DNA of 64,000 nt from positions 1 through 64,000 of the forward strand of contig JAITFZ010000022.1 in assembly GCA_031280965.1 (NCBI GenBank), written 5' to 3'. The stretch is from Oscillospiraceae bacterium (GTDB taxonomy: Bacteria > Bacillota > Clostridia > Oscillospirales > Ruminococcaceae). Of this stretch, positions 7,530 to 16,195 are shown in pieces (the first letter of the stretch is position 1; every line of letters begins with the position of its first letter). The notes beneath the pieces were generated by a model, which had not been told where the DNA came from, ran no database searches, and worked only from the letters and a program-made list of their open reading frames with translations. A program made the translations under genes and the position numbers.

Positions 7530-9518
7530 GTGAAAAGAAAAAGTATAAAAACGGCTGTAATTATTCCTTTGCTCATTACGTTGCTCTTAGGATTCGCCGC
7601 TTTGGTGGTTACAGCAAGGGTGCTGTCCGCGAATATCGCCGACAGACTGACTGCCGAACGCACAACCGGCGCATCCCTTGCCGTGCAGGCGCGGCTCGGC
7701 AACCTTGAAGAGCAAACGCGGGTAATCGCGCTTGCTTTAGCTAACAGTTATACTGTTACTAATAATTTGCGAGAATGGAACGCCGGTGAAAAAACGCAGA
7801 GCAGAAATAATCTGCTTAACTATTTGGAAAGCGTGGCAAGAAACATAGGAGTTGACAGTTTTGTCGTGCGTGACGCGGACGGCTACATTGTCTTGCAACT
7901 ACATGCCCGTGACATCTTCGGCGAACGCGACAACTCCCCTGACAGCAACGCGGCTTTGGAGGGGAGAGCCACAACGTCTTACTCTTCGACGTCTGCAATT
8001 CCGCTTAGTTTAAACACAACAGTACCCATTAACGACAACGGCGAAATTATCGGTACGATGACCCCTGTTTTCTTTCTGCACAGCAATGAGTTTCTGAATG
8101 AATTTTCAAGAATTTTTAGTGCGGAAATCACGCTTTACGGCGGAAGCACAAGCATTGCTACCACACTGTTGGACAGCGAGGGCAATCGGGTTATCGGAAT
8201 TCAAGCAGGCGATGAAGCAACAGAAACCGTTTTGAACGGCGGACAGCTTTATGAAGGCGAAATGACATCGCATGGCGTAACGTATCATACGTTCTATTTC
8301 CCTCTTAAAAACGTTGCGGGGAATACGATTGCTATGTTCTCGGTGGGCTTTTCGACCGAATACAGAGCCTCCGCAATGCTTCAGCTCAGCTTTACTCTGC
8401 TTAGTATCAGCGCGGCGCTTCTTTTAATCATCGCTTTAATCGTGCGCGGGATTGTGAGTTCGTCTTTAAGAAAGCTCCCTGTAATTACTTCAGCCGCCGA
8501 AGCGATTGCTTTGGGCGATATAGATATTCAAGGGTTAGACGAAAGTCATGAAAATACCGCAAACGAAGTCACAAAGCTTGAACGCGCTTTCTCCAAAATG
8601 ATTGAAAGCTTTAAGAAGCAGGCGTATATACTTGCCCGTGTTGCGGAGGGCGACTATACGTCCAAAGTTGAAATCCGCTCGGAAAAAGACACAATCAACC
8701 TTGCGATTGAGATTATGCTTAATGAAACGCTGAATGTGCTGAATCAGGTCGCTACCGCCGGTGTTCAGGTTGCGGACGGCTCTAAGGAAATAGCGGCGGG
8801 CGCGCAAACGCTTGCGGACGGCGCGGCACAGCAGTCGGCAACGGTTGAGCAATTGTCTGCATCCATGTCCGAGATGGCGAAAACAACTAAAGAAAACGCA
8901 GTAATGGCAGACCGCGCCGCAAACCTTGCCGTTACGATTAAAGCAAATGCTGAAAAAGGCAGTAATCAGATGACCGAAATGATAGATGCGGTAAAGGAAA
9001 TCAACCAGGCAAGCCAAAACATAAGCAAGGTAATCAAGATTATTGACGACATTGCTTTCCAAACGAATATACTCGCCCTTAACGCGGCGGTTGAGGCGGC
9101 GCGAGCAGGTCAGCACGGAAAAGGCTTCGCCGTTGTAGCTGAGGAAGTTCGTAATTTAGCCGCGAAGTCTGCGGAAGCCGCCAAAGATACCGACGAGATG
9201 ATTTCCAGCTCTATTGAAAAAGCCGAACTCGGCTCACGCATTGCCGGCGAAACCGCCGCAAGCCTTGAAGAAATTGTAGCTGGTATTGTCGAAAGCAGTA
9301 AAATTGTCGGTGATATTGCAAGGTACTCAAACGAGCAGTCCACCAGTATTGCGGAAATTGACGCGGGTATAAATCAGGTCGCGAACGTTATTCATCAAAA
9401 CAGCGCGACCGCAGAGGAAAGCGCCGCCGCTTCACAGGAAATGAGCAGTCAGTCCAAGGTATTGGAGGAATTGATTATGCAGTTCCAGTTACGGGGCGGC
9501 AGACAAGCCAAAAAATAA
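7530..9518 (+). CDS. Methyl-accepting chemotaxis protein
   Basis: A transmembrane chemoreceptor that would control a CheA kinase (not in this window). 662 residues. The start is taken as GTG 7530, seven bases after GGGAGG (7517-7522); the ATG at 7524 is only one base from it. Order: membrane segment about 8-29, extracellular dCache-like sensor about 30-280, second membrane segment about 289-314, HAMP linker, then the coiled-coil signalling domain with the tip around [17 protein letters not shown] and [14 protein letters not shown]. No CheR-tethering pentapeptide at the C-terminus. The ligand cannot be inferred. The response regulator gene follows 44 bases on. Confidence 0.92.
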   Translation: MKRKSIKTAVIIPLLITLLLGFAALVVTARVLSANIADRLTAERTTGASLAVQARLGNLEEQTRVIALALANSYTVTNNLREWNAGEKTQSRNNLLNYLESVARNIGVDSFVVRDADGYIVLQLHARDIFGERDNSPDSNAALEGRATTSYSSTSAIPLSLNTTVPINDNGEIIGTMTPVFFLHSNEFLNEFSRIFSAEITLYGGSTSIATTLLDSEGNRVIGIQAGDEATETVLNGGQLYEGEMTSHGVTYHTFYFPLKNVAGNTIAMFSVGFSTEYRASAMLQLSFTLLSISAALLLIIALIVRGIVSSSLRKLPVITSAAEAIALGDIDIQGLDESHENTANEVTKLERAFSKMIESFKKQAYILARVAEGDYTSKVEIRSEKDTINLAIEIMLNETLNVLNQVATAGVQVADGSKEIAAGAQTLADGAAQQSATVEQLSASMSEMAKTTKENAVMADRAANLAVTIKANAEKGSNQMTEMIDAVKEINQASQNISKVIKIIDDIAFQTNILALNAAVEAARAGQHGKGFAVVAEEVRNLAAKSAEAAKDTDEMISSSIEKAELGSRIAGETAASLEEIVAGIVESSKIVGDIARYSNEQSTSIAEIDAGINQVANVIHQNSATAEESAAASQEMSSQSKVLEELIMQFQLRGGRQAKK

Positions 9519-9562
9519 CGGCAAAACACTTCAAATAACTACATTATAAGCGGGGTATTATT

Positions 9563-10447
9563 ATGTTCACTAAAGAAAGTTTACTCACCATTCCGGAATT
9601 AAAGCTTGGTTCAAAATTAAGCTCGATGTCCGAATCGCAGTTTGGCGCATATATCAATGACCTGAACGCGTTTATCGACGGCTTTCCCGCGCTTACTGAC
9701 AGAATGCGTCAAACCCTGAACGCAAGTTCGTATAACCTGCTTGCTGTCAGCCTTATGGACACCGCGGAAATGCTGGATAAAATCTACGCGACCGACATTG
9801 CAAAAGATGCGCGTAATAAAGCGGGTGCGCTTAAAGCTAACGGCGACGCCGTAGACCACGACGCGACCGAAGCGTATGTAGAGCGGTTTATTCTGAACGT
9901 ATCTTCGCTGTCGATTGATATTCAAATGGCGGCGCACAAGAAACCGGTTGCGGCGGCTCCCGCTCCTAAGCGCTCCGTGCCGACAATTTTTACTGCGGGC
10001 TTAGACAAAAGCCCCGCACCCGCCCCGCCGGACTCCGCCGGAGCTAAAACCAAAAGCGGCGCACCGATGATTTTTACCGCGGGCTCATCTCAAAGCACCG
10101 CTATACTGGCGGTGGACAACGCAATCATGTTCCTGAACACACTCAAGAAGCTTTTGAAAGACTCGCCTTATGACGTACACTGTGCAACCTCGGGCACTGA
10201 AGCTTTAGAGTATATTCAAACCAACAGACCGGGCTTGTTTCTGCTTGATATTGAAATGCCGGATATGGACGGGTACGAGCTTGCCAGAAGAATCAAAAGC
10301 TACGGACACACCGCCCCGATTATCTTCGTAACCGCCAATTCTGCGAGAATGTATGTAGATAAAGCCATCGCGGTAGGCGCATCGGGACTGCTTATGAAGC
10401 CGCTCCGCGCAAATCAGCTTCTTGCGAAACTCAAGGAATTTATCTGA
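9563..10447 (+). CDS. Response regulator with N-terminal helical domain
   Basis: 294 residues. Residues 1-125 are a helical domain of unknown type; the DARNKAGALKANG stretch is faintly Hpt-like but lacks the phospho-His. A Pro/Ala linker with two copies of a TIFTAG/MIFTAG motif (about 130-173) joins it to a receiver domain (about 175-294) with LLDIEMPDMDG (phosphoacceptor Asp), the Thr in VTAN and the Lys in MKPL. The acidic pair at the domain start is AVDN instead of the usual VDD, so one metal-binding Asp is replaced by Asn. No output domain. Probably co-transcribed with the chemoreceptor and ended by a strong terminator. Confidence 0.8.
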   Translation: MFTKESLLTIPELKLGSKLSSMSESQFGAYINDLNAFIDGFPALTDRMRQTLNASSYNLLAVSLMDTAEMLDKIYATDIAKDARNKAGALKANGDAVDHDATEAYVERFILNVSSLSIDIQMAAHKKPVAAAPAPKRSVPTIFTAGLDKSPAPAPPDSAGAKTKSGAPMIFTAGSSQSTAILAVDNAIMFLNTLKKLLKDSPYDVHCATSGTEALEYIQTNRPGLFLLDIEMPDMDGYELARRIKSYGHTAPIIFVTANSARMYVDKAIAVGASGLLMKPLRANQLLAKLKEFI

Positions 10448-10469
10448 GTATAATCGTTTAAATTTAAAA

Positions 10470-10509
10470 CCCCCGCAATTAGCGAATAACGCTAATTGCG
10501 GGGGTTTTT
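10470..10509. terminator. Bidirectional terminator between convergent genes
   Basis: A perfect 15-base stem (10470-10484 with 10490-10504), loop AATAA, T5 on the right and AAAA on the left. It serves the plus-strand response regulator and the minus-strand hybrid kinase. Confidence 0.92.
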
Positions 10510-10513
10510 ACTA

Positions 10514-13500
10514 TTATTTGTCTTCTAACCATTTATTTATATCGGCGACCAATGTTTTCGCGTCTTTTATGAACTCATCGTTTAAGGTCTGAACCCCCGC
10601 TATATCGCCGCTTTTCGCCATTGCTTCAAGGTCTTTTGCCCGCATTTGAATTTCCTTTGCGCCGATACTGGCGCTCGCTCCTTTAATAGTATGTACGTCT
10701 ATGCCGTATTCGGACAGGGTTTCTTCGGAAACATCATGCAGTTTTTCAAGCTCGGCGGGAACGTTTTCGGCGAAGGAACGCAGGATTTCCACGTACATTT
10801 CTCTGTCGTCCTCATACAGGGATAATCCTAACTTCATGTTAACGCCGGGAATATCAGCGGATTTTTCAATTTTCGGGAGTTCAGCCTGAACGGCTTCTTC
10901 CGGCGCTTCTGAAGCGCTCTTGTTTGTGTCCGGTGCTTCTGTCTTTGACATTATCCATTCCCTGATAGCAACGTCAAGCTTCACAACATTTATAGGTTTC
11001 GATATAAAGGCGTTGAAGCCGTTTGCGAGGAACATTTTCTCGTTTTCGATGGCGGCGTTGGCTGTAAGCGCGATAATAGGCAGGTTCGCGGAATAATCCG
11101 TACCGAGGGCGCGGATACGCTGTGTTGCCTCCATTCCGTCCATGCCCGGCATCATGTGGTCCATGAAAATTGCGTTATAAACCGGCTTTTCCTTTTTAAT
11201 GCGCGCAATTGCTTCCGGCCCGTTTGTCACGCAGTCCACCTTCATCTTATATTTTCCGAGAACGCCTTTAGCTACATCTAAGTTGGTAGGGAAATCGTCC
11301 ACAACCAGCACCCGCACATAACTAAGGTCAGGGCGCACAAGTCCGCTTGTGTCCTTTTTTTCTATGTAGCGGAATTCACGCAGGTCTGCAATAGTCTGAG
11401 GGCTGATTAATCTTTCGCTGACAAAACCCTGCCGAACTTGAACGCGGAATGTTGAGCCTATCCCGTATTCGCTTTCCACGGATATTTTACCGCCCATAAG
11501 CTCCGCGAGCCGCTTAGTAATCGAAAGCCCCAGTCCTGTTCCTTCTATATTGCGGTTCACTTTCGCGTCTACCTGATGATAGTCCTTAAACAGCTTCTGT
11601 ACATCTTCCTTGCGTATGCCTATGCCGGTGTCATTTACAACGAAGGACAGATTTACATCTCCGTTTTTCATGCGTTCACAGCTTACTTTTAACGTTACCA
11701 TGCCTTTGCGCGTGTATTTGAAGGCGTTGCTGAGCAGATTGTTAAGCACCTGCTTAACCCGCAGGTCGTCGCCGTAAAGCAGGCTGTATACATTTTCGTC
11801 TATATCTAACCTGAATGTAATCGGCTTATCGTCAATACGAATCATATTAAACGTAGCTATATCGTTGAGCAGGCTTGCGATTTCGTATTTGGTGGGCGTC
11901 ATGGTGAATTTTCCCGACTCGATTTTCGATATATCAAGGATGTCGTTTATTATGCCCGTCAGCGTGTTGCCGGATGAGTGGATTTTTTTAAGATAATCCT
12001 TTTGTTCTTCAACCGTCTCGTTTTCGTCAAGAAGCAGTTCCGTAAGCCCCATGATTACGTTCATAGGCGTGCGTATTTCATGGCTGATATTGGCGATAAA
12101 GGCAGATTTCCCCTGATTGGCTGTTTCCGCCTCATCCCGCGCTTTGCGCCGCTCAAAGCCGGAAATAGCCAGCGCCATAAGGTCGGCAAGCGACGACGCG
12201 AAGTTCTGCTCTTCTATAGTCCACTCGCGCTTATAGATATATTCATCGCATATGTTCTGCTCGACACAAACCACACCGATTGTTTTACCGTCTATGCGTA
12301 TTGGCGCATCAAGCGCGGCGCACAGGTAAATGCCGTCGGATATAAGCCTGCACTCTGCCGGCGTATTCATAACGATTAAACGCTCGCTCATAAGCAGTTT
12401 TGCGTATTCCCGCCGCTTCAGCAGATTAAATTCATCAAGCATGGTGCGCTTGTTTGCGGCATTGTCATAACAGGAAAGACATTCGAGAAAATCCGGATTC
12501 TTTCCGAGTCTCCACACGCTTACGCGAAGGGTGTGGAGTACCTTACAGCCCTCCTCCGCGATAATATCGGCGGCGTCTTCTAAATCTCCGGCAGAAATAG
12601 TCGGCGATTTCGTAATATTTGAAAGCACTTCGCTCAGCTTATTTGCGTATTCATAATTCTCGGCTAATTTGCGCTCCGTTTCCTTTCTTCCGGTTATATC
12701 GCGCGCAACTCCTAAAATTCCGATTACTTCGCCATTAAGCATAAGCGGTACTTTTGTGGTTTCATAAAACGGATTTGTTCCGTTGACGTGCGGAATGTGT
12801 TCCTCAACTGTAATTACGCGCCCTTCGGTCATTACCTGCCGGTCGTTCTCCTCGTACCACTCAACCATGTGACCGGGAAGCCCGAGAGATTCCGAATAAT
12901 TTTTTCCCTCAAGGTCTTCCATTTGCTTGTTAAAATGCTCCAAAAGCGCTTTATTACAGTGCATAAAACGGAAGTCTGTATTTTTTGTGAAGATAAGGTC
13001 AGGGATTGAATTAAACAGCGTTGTGAGCGTGGCGGTTTGCAACGCAAGCTCTTTCGTCCGCTTTTCAACTAAGGCGTAGCGGTTGATGGCATTCGCTATC
13101 ATAAGGCACAGCGAGCGCAGAATCGCGATTTCTCCCTCTTCAAAGTCGCGTTCATTTCTTAAATCGTCAATACTGATTAATCCCCATAGCTTATCATCTA
13201 AGAACAGAGGAATAAGCGCGACCGTTTTTATATCGAAATCATTGAAATATTCCCGCTCTTCCTGAAACATCTTTGAAATGGGGCCGCCTATGTGTTCGCC
13301 GCGCATAAATTTTTTCCGCCATTCGGGCATATTCTTAAACGGCGACATCGCGCCTGTGGGGATTCTTCTGCTCTGCTTCCCGAGTTCGCTAAGCCACATA
13401 TATGCGTGAACAAATTCAAAGCCGCCGTTGACACTTTCTTCGTTTCGCCAAACGTGAACACGGTCTGCGTCTATGGCGTGACCCGCAAGCTTCATGCTTT

Positions 13501-14641
13501 CTATGAGCAGTTCCTCAACGTTTTCATTATCCTCGGTTGTAAGCAGTAAAACCGCCGCCTTGTTAACAGCCTGAAGCAGCTTATCTCTTTCTTCAATGCC
13601 TTTCATCATTTTATAATGTTCGCGCAGGTCACGGGTATATCCGATTACAACGTCGCTGTTCTTATATTTAACGCGGATAAGTGTGATTTCGGCAGGGAAA
13701 TCTATGTCTTCGTCGGGAATATGGTGCGTCCAGTCAAAAACGCAAAAACCTTCATCAAACGCCTGGAACACAAGCGCTACGGCTTTTTCATCCGAGCGCC
13801 GCCCGTCAGGCTGATACTCGGGCGAACATTCGGTTAAGAATCTCGCAACATATTCCGCTTTATTTTTGAACTTATATAATCTTACAGCCGCTTCATTACA
13901 GTCGATTGTACTAAGGTTTTTATCCCAGATTTGAATACAGAGCGGCGAACTGTCAAGCATGAGCATCAGGCGTTCCTTTGTTTGCGACGCCCGCTTTGAA
14001 AAGTGTTGCGTCACTACCCATGTAATCAGCAGAAAGACACCGTAAACTATAAACAGGATAATTTGAATATTATTAAGGTATAAATTAACATTCTCGCCGA
14101 CGATATCCGCTCCCAGCAAGCTTATAATATTCCCGTCCGCATCATAAATAGCTGCGTATGCAACTATCAGGTTGCCCCATTCCTCGTCTGCAAGCCAGGC
14201 GGAAGCCACCGGCGCGCCTGCATAAATTTTTTCTTTAATTTCGTCCGAACTGTCTGTATTTCCCGGCGCTGACCAGCTCTCGGAACCGATTGGCTCACCG
14301 TCTAATATAAATTCCCATTCCCCGTTTTCTTTTAACCTCACTGTATAAACATACGACAATTCGCCCCACTCTTTAATTTCGGCAAATTCCGAGTTCATCT
14401 CAATGTAAAAATCCGAGGTTATATCCCGTGTTTCAAGAAACTCCTGATAACGGTCAAGCTCTTTTTCAATTCCCCGCGCCGCCGCAAGGGCTACCCCCTG
14501 AACGTTTTTCATCATATGGTTTTCGAGCATGTTACGCATGAGATAATAGAGGCTTAAATGCAAAATAGCAATTGAAACAATCATCGCCGCCATTATGAAG
14601 ATAACAATGCGGTTTTTATTTAAGTTAAAGAATTTACTCAT
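10514..14641 (-). CDS. Hybrid sensor histidine kinase (PAS-GAF-PAS-GAF-HisKA-HATPase-REC-Hpt)
   Basis: A membrane sensor kinase with a built-in phosphorelay, 1375 residues from the ATG at 14641 (GGAG nine bases ahead). Order: membrane segment about 12-34, extracytoplasmic sensor about 40-188, membrane segment about 192-212, PAS-like about 225-340, GAF about 355-520, PAS about 540-650, GAF about 668-828, HisKA with SHEIRTP (His854), HATPase with N-box NLLSNAFKY and G1 NDTGIG and G2 GTGLGL, receiver with VVDD and Asp1161 and Lys1215, and a C-terminal Hpt with HTIKGAS (His1317). All phosphorelay residues are present. The final target regulator is not obvious; the neighbours are chemotaxis and cyclic-di-GMP genes. 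Confidence 0.93.
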   Translation of the reverse strand: MSKFFNLNKNRIVIFIMAAMIVSIAILHLSLYYLMRNMLENHMMKNVQGVALAAARGIEKELDRYQEFLETRDITSDFYIEMNSEFAEIKEWGELSYVYTVRLKENGEWEFILDGEPIGSESWSAPGNTDSSDEIKEKIYAGAPVASAWLADEEWGNLIVAYAAIYDADGNIISLLGADIVGENVNLYLNNIQIILFIVYGVFLLITWVVTQHFSKRASQTKERLMLMLDSSPLCIQIWDKNLSTIDCNEAAVRLYKFKNKAEYVARFLTECSPEYQPDGRRSDEKAVALVFQAFDEGFCVFDWTHHIPDEDIDFPAEITLIRVKYKNSDVVIGYTRDLREHYKMMKGIEERDKLLQAVNKAAVLLLTTEDNENVEELLIESMKLAGHAIDADRVHVWRNEESVNGGFEFVHAYMWLSELGKQSRRIPTGAMSPFKNMPEWRKKFMRGEHIGGPISKMFQEEREYFNDFDIKTVALIPLFLDDKLWGLISIDDLRNERDFEEGEIAILRSLCLMIANAINRYALVEKRTKELALQTATLTTLFNSIPDLIFTKNTDFRFMHCNKALLEHFNKQMEDLEGKNYSESLGLPGHMVEWYEENDRQVMTEGRVITVEEHIPHVNGTNPFYETTKVPLMLNGEVIGILGVARDITGRKETERKLAENYEYANKLSEVLSNITKSPTISAGDLEDAADIIAEEGCKVLHTLRVSVWRLGKNPDFLECLSCYDNAANKRTMLDEFNLLKRREYAKLLMSERLIVMNTPAECRLISDGIYLCAALDAPIRIDGKTIGVVCVEQNICDEYIYKREWTIEEQNFASSLADLMALAISGFERRKARDEAETANQGKSAFIANISHEIRTPMNVIMGLTELLLDENETVEEQKDYLKKIHSSGNTLTGIINDILDISKIESGKFTMTPTKYEIASLLNDIATFNMIRIDDKPITFRLDIDENVYSLLYGDDLRVKQVLNNLLSNAFKYTRKGMVTLKVSCERMKNGDVNLSFVVNDTGIGIRKEDVQKLFKDYHQVDAKVNRNIEGTGLGLSITKRLAELMGGKISVESEYGIGSTFRVQVRQGFVSERLISPQTIADLREFRYIEKKDTSGLVRPDLSYVRVLVVDDFPTNLDVAKGVLGKYKMKVDCVTNGPEAIARIKKEKPVYNAIFMDHMMPGMDGMEATQRIRALGTDYSANLPIIALTANAAIENEKMFLANGFNAFISKPINVVKLDVAIREWIMSKTEAPDTNKSASEAPEEAVQAELPKIEKSADIPGVNMKLGLSLYEDDREMYVEILRSFAENVPAELEKLHDVSEETLSEYGIDVHTIKGASASIGAKEIQMRAKDLEAMAKSGDIAGVQTLNDEFIKDAKTLVADINKWLEDK

Positions 14642-14673
14642 AAATGACCACTCCATTATGTAGTTTATACCTA

Positions 14674-14702
14674 ATTGTAACATGCTTTTCAGGAAAATGC
14701 AA
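14674..14702 (-). promoter_or_regulatory. Promoter of the hybrid kinase gene
   Basis: On the minus strand TTGCAT (14702-14697), 17-base spacer ending TGT, TACAAT (14679-14674), 33 bases before the ATG at 14641. It gives the kinase its own transcript, separate from the operon upstream. Confidence 0.7.
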
Positions 14703-14724
14703 GAAAAATGCCGAAACAAAAAAG

Positions 14725-15285
14725 TTAATGAAACGGCTTCTTGTTCGCCCCGATGCAAATTTTAGCCAAAACCCGTATTGCTTCTGCCCGCCGCTCCCTA
14801 ATCAGACGGTTAACCTCGTCTTCGTCCGCGGCGTTAAGCACCCTTACATACATCGGCGGCATAAGGTCTAAAGCGCGGTTGGTGATTATCCGCAGACAAT
14901 CATCGCAGGCGCAGGAATTAAAGCGTTCGACCGCCGCTCCGAGCTGCTCATTAATGAGCAGAAGCGGTATGCTTACAATCTGCCTTTCCCCCATTCCGCG
15001 AACATAAACCTTGGGGATGGCGTCCGCTTTGTCGGTGCCTGATGGAGGTTTAAGCGCGGGGTTTTCAAAACCCGGTTCCGACAGCTTTTCAATTTTCATG
15101 TGCTTGACAATGGCTTTCCGCGGTCTTTTTTTATGCTGAACAGGCGGCGGGGTTTCAGGGATTTCGGGCTTAGCGGATTCGCGCAGAACCTTAACCGGCT
15201 GTGGAATATCAACAGCCGGCGTTTCTTTTGTATCGCTAAGGTTTAACAACTTCAAAACATTTGAAGTTTTACTGCTTCTCGGCAT
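14725..15285 (-). CDS. ComFB-family protein
   Basis: 186 residues. Residues about 1-105 are a Pro/Lys-rich, probably disordered arm; the C-terminal part (about 108-178) matches the late-competence ComFB family, with the Cys cluster FNSCACDDC (Cys125, 127, 130), NRALDLMPPMYV and a conserved helical end. Members in cyanobacteria have been reported as cyclic-dinucleotide receptors; in Bacillus the gene sits in the comF operon with unclear role. Here it lies 34 bases downstream of a parA gene in a probable operon with a diguanylate cyclase and a PilZ protein, so a cyclic-di-GMP-sensing role is plausible but inferred. No comFA or comFC is nearby. Confidence 0.82.
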   Translation of the reverse strand: MPRSSKTSNVLKLLNLSDTKETPAVDIPQPVKVLRESAKPEIPETPPPVQHKKRPRKAIVKHMKIEKLSEPGFENPALKPPSGTDKADAIPKVYVRGMGERQIVSIPLLLINEQLGAAVERFNSCACDDCLRIITNRALDLMPPMYVRVLNAADEDEVNRLIRERRAEAIRVLAKICIGANKKPFH

Positions 15286-15319
15286 TTTTTCTCCAATTCA
15301 CAGGGATTTGATTTCAAGA

Positions 15320-16150
15320 TTATAGTATATCCTCCGGGCGCGGGTATTTTCGGGGTCTGCCCCTGCCTAACTTCTTCTCAACCCGCCGGGGTTTTTCGAT
15401 TCCGAGAATTTCACAGGTCAGGTCTTTGAATTCCGCCGCCGACTTTGAACGCGGCGCGTATTCTATTATAGTTTTGCCGTGCGCGGGAGCTTCGGCAAGG
15501 GTTACGCTCTTTAGGATTTTAGTCTCGAAAACATCGGTGTCAAGCTGTTCCGCGACGATGCTCGCGAGGTCTTCGACTTCCTTTGTAAGAATAAGGCGCG
15601 GGTTATATTTATTAAGTAAAATACCGCGTACTTCAAGCGCGTTATTGAAGTACTTCTTGACGGCGAAAATCGTTTCTTTAAGCTGCGACAGCCCCTGTAA
15701 ACTCAAAATCTCCGGTATCATCGGGATTACAAGCCAGTTGGCAGCGGTGTAGGCGTTGATTGTGAGAATCGAAAGCGCCGGAGGCGTGTCTATAATCACA
15801 TAGTCATAATCCGCCGAAATCAGGTCAAGCTGGTCGCGCAGGATATGCTCGCGCCCGATTGAAGTCAGCTCAAGCTCCGCGCCCGAAAGCAGTATGTTCG
15901 AGCAGGCAACGTCACAGTTCTCGGTATGCCTGATTACATCGTGCAGGTCAACCTCACCCTTGAATACATTATATATAGTATACGTGTCCTCTGTTTCCGC
16001 GCCGAGAGAAAAGCTGAGGTTGCCCTGAGGGTCAAGGTCGATGGCAAGCACCGATTTGCCCATTGCGGTCAGACACCCGCAGATTCCCGCGCAGACAGTG
16101 GTTTTCCCAACGCCGCCTTTTTGATTTGTCACAGCGATTATTTTAGCCAT
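15320..16150 (-). CDS. ParA/Soj-type ATPase with AT-hook-like tail
   Basis: A deviant-Walker ATPase of the ParA/MinD superfamily, 276 residues. Visible: NQKGGVGKTT Walker A (Lys11 and Lys16), IDLDPQGN, VIIDTPPAL Walker B, and the C-terminal ParA region. These proteins form ATP-dependent dimers that bind DNA or membrane and position cargo such as chromosomes, plasmids or chemosensory clusters. Residues about 255-276 add a basic tail with GRGRPRK, which is the core of an AT-hook, hinting at A/T-rich DNA binding. No parB or origin is nearby and the gene is not beside flhF, so it is an orphan. Its partner may be the ComFB protein encoded next. Confidence 0.88.
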   Translation of the reverse strand: MAKIIAVTNQKGGVGKTTVCAGICGCLTAMGKSVLAIDLDPQGNLSFSLGAETEDTYTIYNVFKGEVDLHDVIRHTENCDVACSNILLSGAELELTSIGREHILRDQLDLISADYDYVIIDTPPALSILTINAYTAANWLVIPMIPEILSLQGLSQLKETIFAVKKYFNNALEVRGILLNKYNPRLILTKEVEDLASIVAEQLDTDVFETKILKSVTLAEAPAHGKTIIEYAPRSKSAAEFKDLTCEILGIEKPRRVEKKLGRGRPRKYPRPEDIL

Positions 16151-16195
16151 AAGTTACTCCGTTAATTATTCGCTATTAATTTTCATTGTTAATTG

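Noticed and set aside
8535-9116. 193-residue minus-strand ORF inside the chemoreceptor gene
   Set aside because: Lies wholly antisense to the conserved signalling domain; composition is that of a reading-frame shadow.
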